DNA of 64,000 nt. Origin: CALMEC01 sp964434425 (lineage in GTDB: Bacteria; Actinomycetota; Thermoleophilia; Miltoncostaeales; Miltoncostaeaceae). A model generated the notes under the pieces. That model saw nothing but the letters and a program-made list of their open reading frames with translations. It was not told where the DNA came from and did not search any database. A program made the translations under genes and the position numbers. The DNA lies in the NCBI GenBank assembly GCA_964434425.1, contig CAYSVH010000009.1, forward strand, positions 1-64,000, read 5' to 3'. This document shows positions 61,226 to 64,000 of the stretch, in pieces; position 1 is the stretch's first letter, and each line of letters opens with the position of its first letter.

Positions 61226-62122
61226 GTGGATTCCGCACTCTTCCAGTGGGTGGCAGAGCGCCCCTCGCACCTTCGATCCCCCGTCCTTCTCGCGGCCTTC
61301 GGCGGCTGGAACGACGCCGGTGAGGCGGCCAGCGGCGCGGTGTCGTATCTCGCCGACACGTTCGACGCGACATGCGTGGCGCGGGCCGACGCCGAGATGA
61401 TCTTCGACTTCCAAAGCCACCGGCCGCGTGTGGAGATCGTCGACGGCGAGGGGCGCGGACCCGTCAGGTTCCCCCATCTGGAGATGTGGGCGACCCCGCC
61501 GGACGTGTCGCCCGGCCTCCTCCTCGTGCGAGGGCTCGAGCCCTCCATGCGGTGGCCCAGCCTCTGCCGGTGGATCCTGGATGCCGCCCAGGAGTTCGGC
61601 GCATCGCACATCGTCACGCTGGGGGCGCTGATCGCCGACGTACCGCACACCCGCCCGATCCGGGTCAGCGCCATCTCGACCCCGCCCGCCCTGACCGAGT
61701 CGCTCAACCCCCGCCGCCCCGACTACAGCGGACCGGCGGGCATCACGAGCGTGCTGCACGCCGGCGCCGTCGACCGCGGGCTGCCCAGCATGTCGCTGTG
61801 GGCCGCGATCCCGCACTACATCGGCGGCGGGCAGAACCCCGACGCGTCGCTCACGCTGCTGCACGCCCTCAACACGGTGATCGGTGTGCGTCCGGACTAC
61901 TCGGGGATGGAGCAGAGCGTGGCCGACTATCGCCAGCAGATCGAGGAGGCCGTCGCCTCGAGCCCCCAGGCCTCATCCATGATCGAGGAGTTGGAGCGGG
62001 CCTACGACGAGCAGACCGACGAGGCCGACGTCTTCGGCCAGATCCCGAGCGGCGACGCCATCGCCGCAGAGTTCGAGCGCTTCCTGCGCGATCAGTCGCC
62101 GCCGTCCGACGACGTCTCCTGA
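61226..62122 (+). CDS. PAC2-family protein
   Basis: A 298-residue member of the PAC2 (proteasome assembly chaperone-like) family. Family features: SPVLLAAFGGWNDAGEAASGAVSYL, FDFQSHRPRVEIVDG, LLLVRGLEPSMRWPSLC and TLGALIADVPHTRPIRV, then GPAGITSVLHAGAVDRGLPSMSLWA. A role with the actinobacterial proteasome has been suggested but is not established. GTG at 61226 is preferred: TACCGT lies 6 nt upstream, a leaderless pattern; ATG at 61208 would add six residues. Confidence 0.9.
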   Translation: MDSALFQWVAERPSHLRSPVLLAAFGGWNDAGEAASGAVSYLADTFDATCVARADAEMIFDFQSHRPRVEIVDGEGRGPVRFPHLEMWATPPDVSPGLLLVRGLEPSMRWPSLCRWILDAAQEFGASHIVTLGALIADVPHTRPIRVSAISTPPALTESLNPRRPDYSGPAGITSVLHAGAVDRGLPSMSLWAAIPHYIGGGQNPDASLTLLHALNTVIGVRPDYSGMEQSVADYRQQIEEAVASSPQASSMIEELERAYDEQTDEADVFGQIPSGDAIAAEFERFLRDQSPPSDDVS

Positions 62123-62146
62123 GACGTCGGGTCCGCGGAGGCCCGG

Positions 62147-63412
62147 TCACCTGACGGGGCCGGGCACCCGCCGGAGCTCATACGCACCCAGATCCGCCGG
62201 TCCCGCCACGGGTCGTCGCGTCCGGCCGAGCGGCGGGACGAACTCCCACAGCGCCCGGACGGCGACGGGCACCGGCGCGCCGCGGTTCACCGCGGGCGAG
62301 GTCGGCCGCAACCGGTAGTCCTCCCGCGCCGGGGCGACGAAGCCGGCCGCGGTGACCCTCCGATTGGCGATCGACCGGGCGCTGCCCGAGACGAGCCGGC
62401 CGGGTCCGACCAGCAGGTTGTTGCGCACCTCCGCGCGGATGCCGTGCGCCACGTTGACGAAGGTCCCCGACGTACGCCGGCTCACGAGCGTGTTGTTGAC
62501 GACCCACAGGCTGCGCGTCGCATGGGTGAGTCCCTCGGCGCCGTACGCGATCAGCGCCGGGTTCTCGGACCGGGGTCCCTGGATGATGACGTTGCCCGCG
62601 ATCAGGGCCGCACCCCCGTTGGGGAGGTCCACGGAGTAGCTGGCCGTGGCGTCGCGGTCGGTGATCAGGTTGCCCTGGATCGTGTTCCGCGCCGCCCGCG
62701 ACTTCAGCTCGTGTCCCCGCGCGGCCGCGGCGAACACGGAGCCGGTGACGGTCAGCGATCGCACATCACCGATGTAGAGGTTGTGGGAGTAGCCGTCCCC
62801 CGCTCCGCCTCCGATGAAGCGCGAGTCCCGGATGACGATGTCGCTGCGGCGATTGGCACCGGCGAGGATGCCGTTCTCGTTGCCGCGGAACTCCGATCGG
62901 GCCACGACGAGCCCGGCGCCCTCCTGCCGGATTCCCGCGCCGTTCCGATCGGGGACGCGGGCACCCGTGAAGGTGATGCCCTCGATGCGGGTGCGGTCAC
63001 CCGCGACGATCCAGATGGCCTTCCCCTGCGCGCTCCTGCCACGGGCGGGCAGGACGACCCGCCCGCCCACCGCGCGCAGCGTGAGGCCGTTCGCCCTCCA
63101 GGTGGCGACGTCGCCGGGATACGTGCCCGCGTCGATGAGCACGGTGTCACCGTCGCGAACGACGGCGGCCGCCGCGCTCGGCGCCTTCAGCGCCCGACGC
63201 GATCCCACACGGAGCACCCGGGCTTGGACCGCGCGGACCGCGTGCGACGTGTCCGCCGACGAGGAACGGGCCTCCGCGGCGATCCCGCCGCCTCCCGACG
63301 CCGCGGCCGATGTCACGCACAGGATGAGGGTGACGAGAAGAGACCCGCCGATCACGGCACGACGGTCCGGGCGCGGGTGTGAGCGGATGGCGGAGACGGT
63401 GCGGACAGGCAT
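62147..63412 (-). CDS. secreted parallel beta-helix repeat protein
   Basis: A 421-residue exported protein. A signal peptide (RRAVIGGSLLVTLILCVTSAAASGGG) is followed by pectate-lyase-like right-handed beta-helix turns: VLIDAGTYPGDVATW, GAGIRQEGAGLVVARSEFRGNENGILAGAN, SDIVIRDSRFIGGG and SHNLYIGDVRSLTVTGSVF. No catalytic lyase motif was recognised, so carbohydrate binding or cleavage is only a possibility. ATG at 63412 precedes the signal region; an ATG at 63454 is an alternative. Confidence 0.83.
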   Translation of the reverse strand: MPVRTVSAIRSHPRPDRRAVIGGSLLVTLILCVTSAAASGGGGIAAEARSSSADTSHAVRAVQARVLRVGSRRALKAPSAAAAVVRDGDTVLIDAGTYPGDVATWRANGLTLRAVGGRVVLPARGRSAQGKAIWIVAGDRTRIEGITFTGARVPDRNGAGIRQEGAGLVVARSEFRGNENGILAGANRRSDIVIRDSRFIGGGAGDGYSHNLYIGDVRSLTVTGSVFAAAARGHELKSRAARNTIQGNLITDRDATASYSVDLPNGGAALIAGNVIIQGPRSENPALIAYGAEGLTHATRSLWVVNNTLVSRRTSGTFVNVAHGIRAEVRNNLLVGPGRLVSGSARSIANRRVTAAGFVAPAREDYRLRPTSPAVNRGAPVPVAVRALWEFVPPLGRTRRPVAGPADLGAYELRRVPGPVR

Positions 63413-63502
63413 GGGGATGACCCTACCCTCCGGATCCGCGCGCGCCTCATGCATCCCGGTGTCCGAGGCACCACCTCCGCCTCCGTGACACCATTACGAG
63501 CC

Positions 63503-64000
63503 GTGTCATCGGCCCGTCGCACCGCGCTCGTCTCGGTTTTCGCCGCGGCGTTCCTCATCGCGCTCAAGCTGAGCGTCGGACTCGCGACGAACAGCCTCGG
63601 ATTCGTGTCGGAGGCGCTCCACTCGGGGACCGACCTCGTGGCCGCCCTTCTGACCTTCTTCGCCATCGGCGTGGCGGTCCGGCCGGCAGACCGTTCGCAC
63701 CCGTGGGGGCACGGAAAGGCCGAGCACCTCTCGGCGCTGGCCGAGTGCGCGATCCTGGCCATCGCGAGCGTCGTGATCGGCTACGCGGCGATCGTGCGCC
63801 TGGTGGCCGACGAGCCGCCGCACATCACCACGGCGTGGTGGGCGTTCGCGGTCCTCGCCGTGATCGTCGTCGTCGACGTCTCACGCATGGTCATCTCGCA
63901 ACGCGCGGCGAAGCGGCACAACAGCGCGGCGCTGGCCGCGAACGCCCTGCACTTCGCCAGCGACCTGGCCGGAACCCTGGCGGTTCTGATCGGCCTGCTC
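63503..64000 (+). CDS. cation diffusion facilitator transporter (partial)
   Basis: The first 166 residues of a CDF (Zn2+/Fe2+/Co2+) efflux protein, cut by the window end. Features: membrane segment 1 SVFAAAFLIALKLSVGLATNSLGFVSEALHSGTDLVAALLTF with the H-x3-D metal site (HSGTD), HPWGHGKAEHLSAL in the loop and further segments. GTG at 63503 begins it, with no clear SD. Confidence 0.87.
   Translation, partial: MSSARRTALVSVFAAAFLIALKLSVGLATNSLGFVSEALHSGTDLVAALLTFFAIGVAVRPADRSHPWGHGKAEHLSALAECAILAIASVVIGYAAIVRLVADEPPHITTAWWAFAVLAVIVVVDVSRMVISQRAAKRHNSAALAANALHFASDLAGTLAVLIGLL

Overview
The window is about 70% GC, densely coded and carries GTG and TTG starts, many 4-nt stop/start overlaps and several apparently leaderless genes. 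An actinobacterial-type integration host factor (mihF) next to gmk and coaBC, a perfect CGAACATATGTTCG LexA box, a PyrR-controlled pyr operon with a coupled leader peptide and a NusA with a Cys/His tail all point to Actinomycetota, probably a deep-branching lineage such as Thermoleophilia. That placement is an inference from gene content; no rRNA is present. The window looks like ordinary chromosome: no phage, plasmid, CRISPR array or insertion sequence was seen.

Layout. 1-9.5 kb, minus strand: the translation/transcription operon rimP-nusA-ylxR-infB-DUF503-rbfA-nrnA, then a pair of 166-bp repeats, then truB-ribF and rpsO. 9.5-11.1 kb: intergenic inverted repeat, dtd, a YbjN-like gene and a TPR gene. 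11.2-21.0 kb: nitrate assimilation, with a NasS-like sensor and a GAF-PucR regulator reading left and narK-nasC-nirB-nirD reading right. 21.1-25.7 kb: moxR-DUF58-tgpA. 25.8-27.9 kb: mihF-gmk-coaBC. 28-35.7 kb: pyrR-pyrB-pyrC-isochorismatase-carA-carB. 35.9-40.2 kb: thioesterase, then hemN-hemH-hemY. 40.3-46.9 kb, minus: a small membrane protein, then scpA-scpB-rluB-aroH followed by hisC-aroF-tyrA. 47-49.5 kb: trpB2 and trpS, converging. 49.6-53.3 kb: repeat, CPBP protease, MarR remnant, thiolase, acyl-CoA dehydrogenase. 53.4-64 kb: VWA/DUF11 secreted protein, 5'-3' exonuclease, tRNA-Ala(UGC), a conserved hypothetical, a LexA-box radical SAM protein, glycosyltransferase plus acetyltransferase, class I amidotransferase, PAC2 protein, secreted beta-helix protein and the start of a cation-efflux transporter.

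How the genes work together. Nitrate is imported by NarK, reduced to nitrite by NasC and to ammonium by NirBD, presumably under the divergent sensor/regulator pair. The pyr operon makes UMP precursors from carbamoyl phosphate onward and its leader hairpin hides the ribosome-binding site of a leader peptide coupled to pyrR. HemN, HemY and HemH give the last steps to haem. AroH, AroF, TyrA and HisC-like aminotransferase form an aromatic amino-acid block.

The most unusual signals are (1) a dispersed MITE-like repeat with 13-18 bp terminal inverted repeats, present as near-full copies at 2.3-2.65 kb and 49.56 kb, as a collapsed palindrome just before tRNA-Ala and as half sites that provide Asp-Gly-stop ends to two genes; (2) gmk with no ATG/GTG/TTG start, where an AUA overlapping the mihF stop fits the local 4-nt overlap pattern; (3) a NasS-like nitrate sensor coupled to a GAF-PucR regulator instead of the usual ANTAR protein; and (4) a decayed MarR gene whose operator-like palindrome still sits before a thiolase operon.
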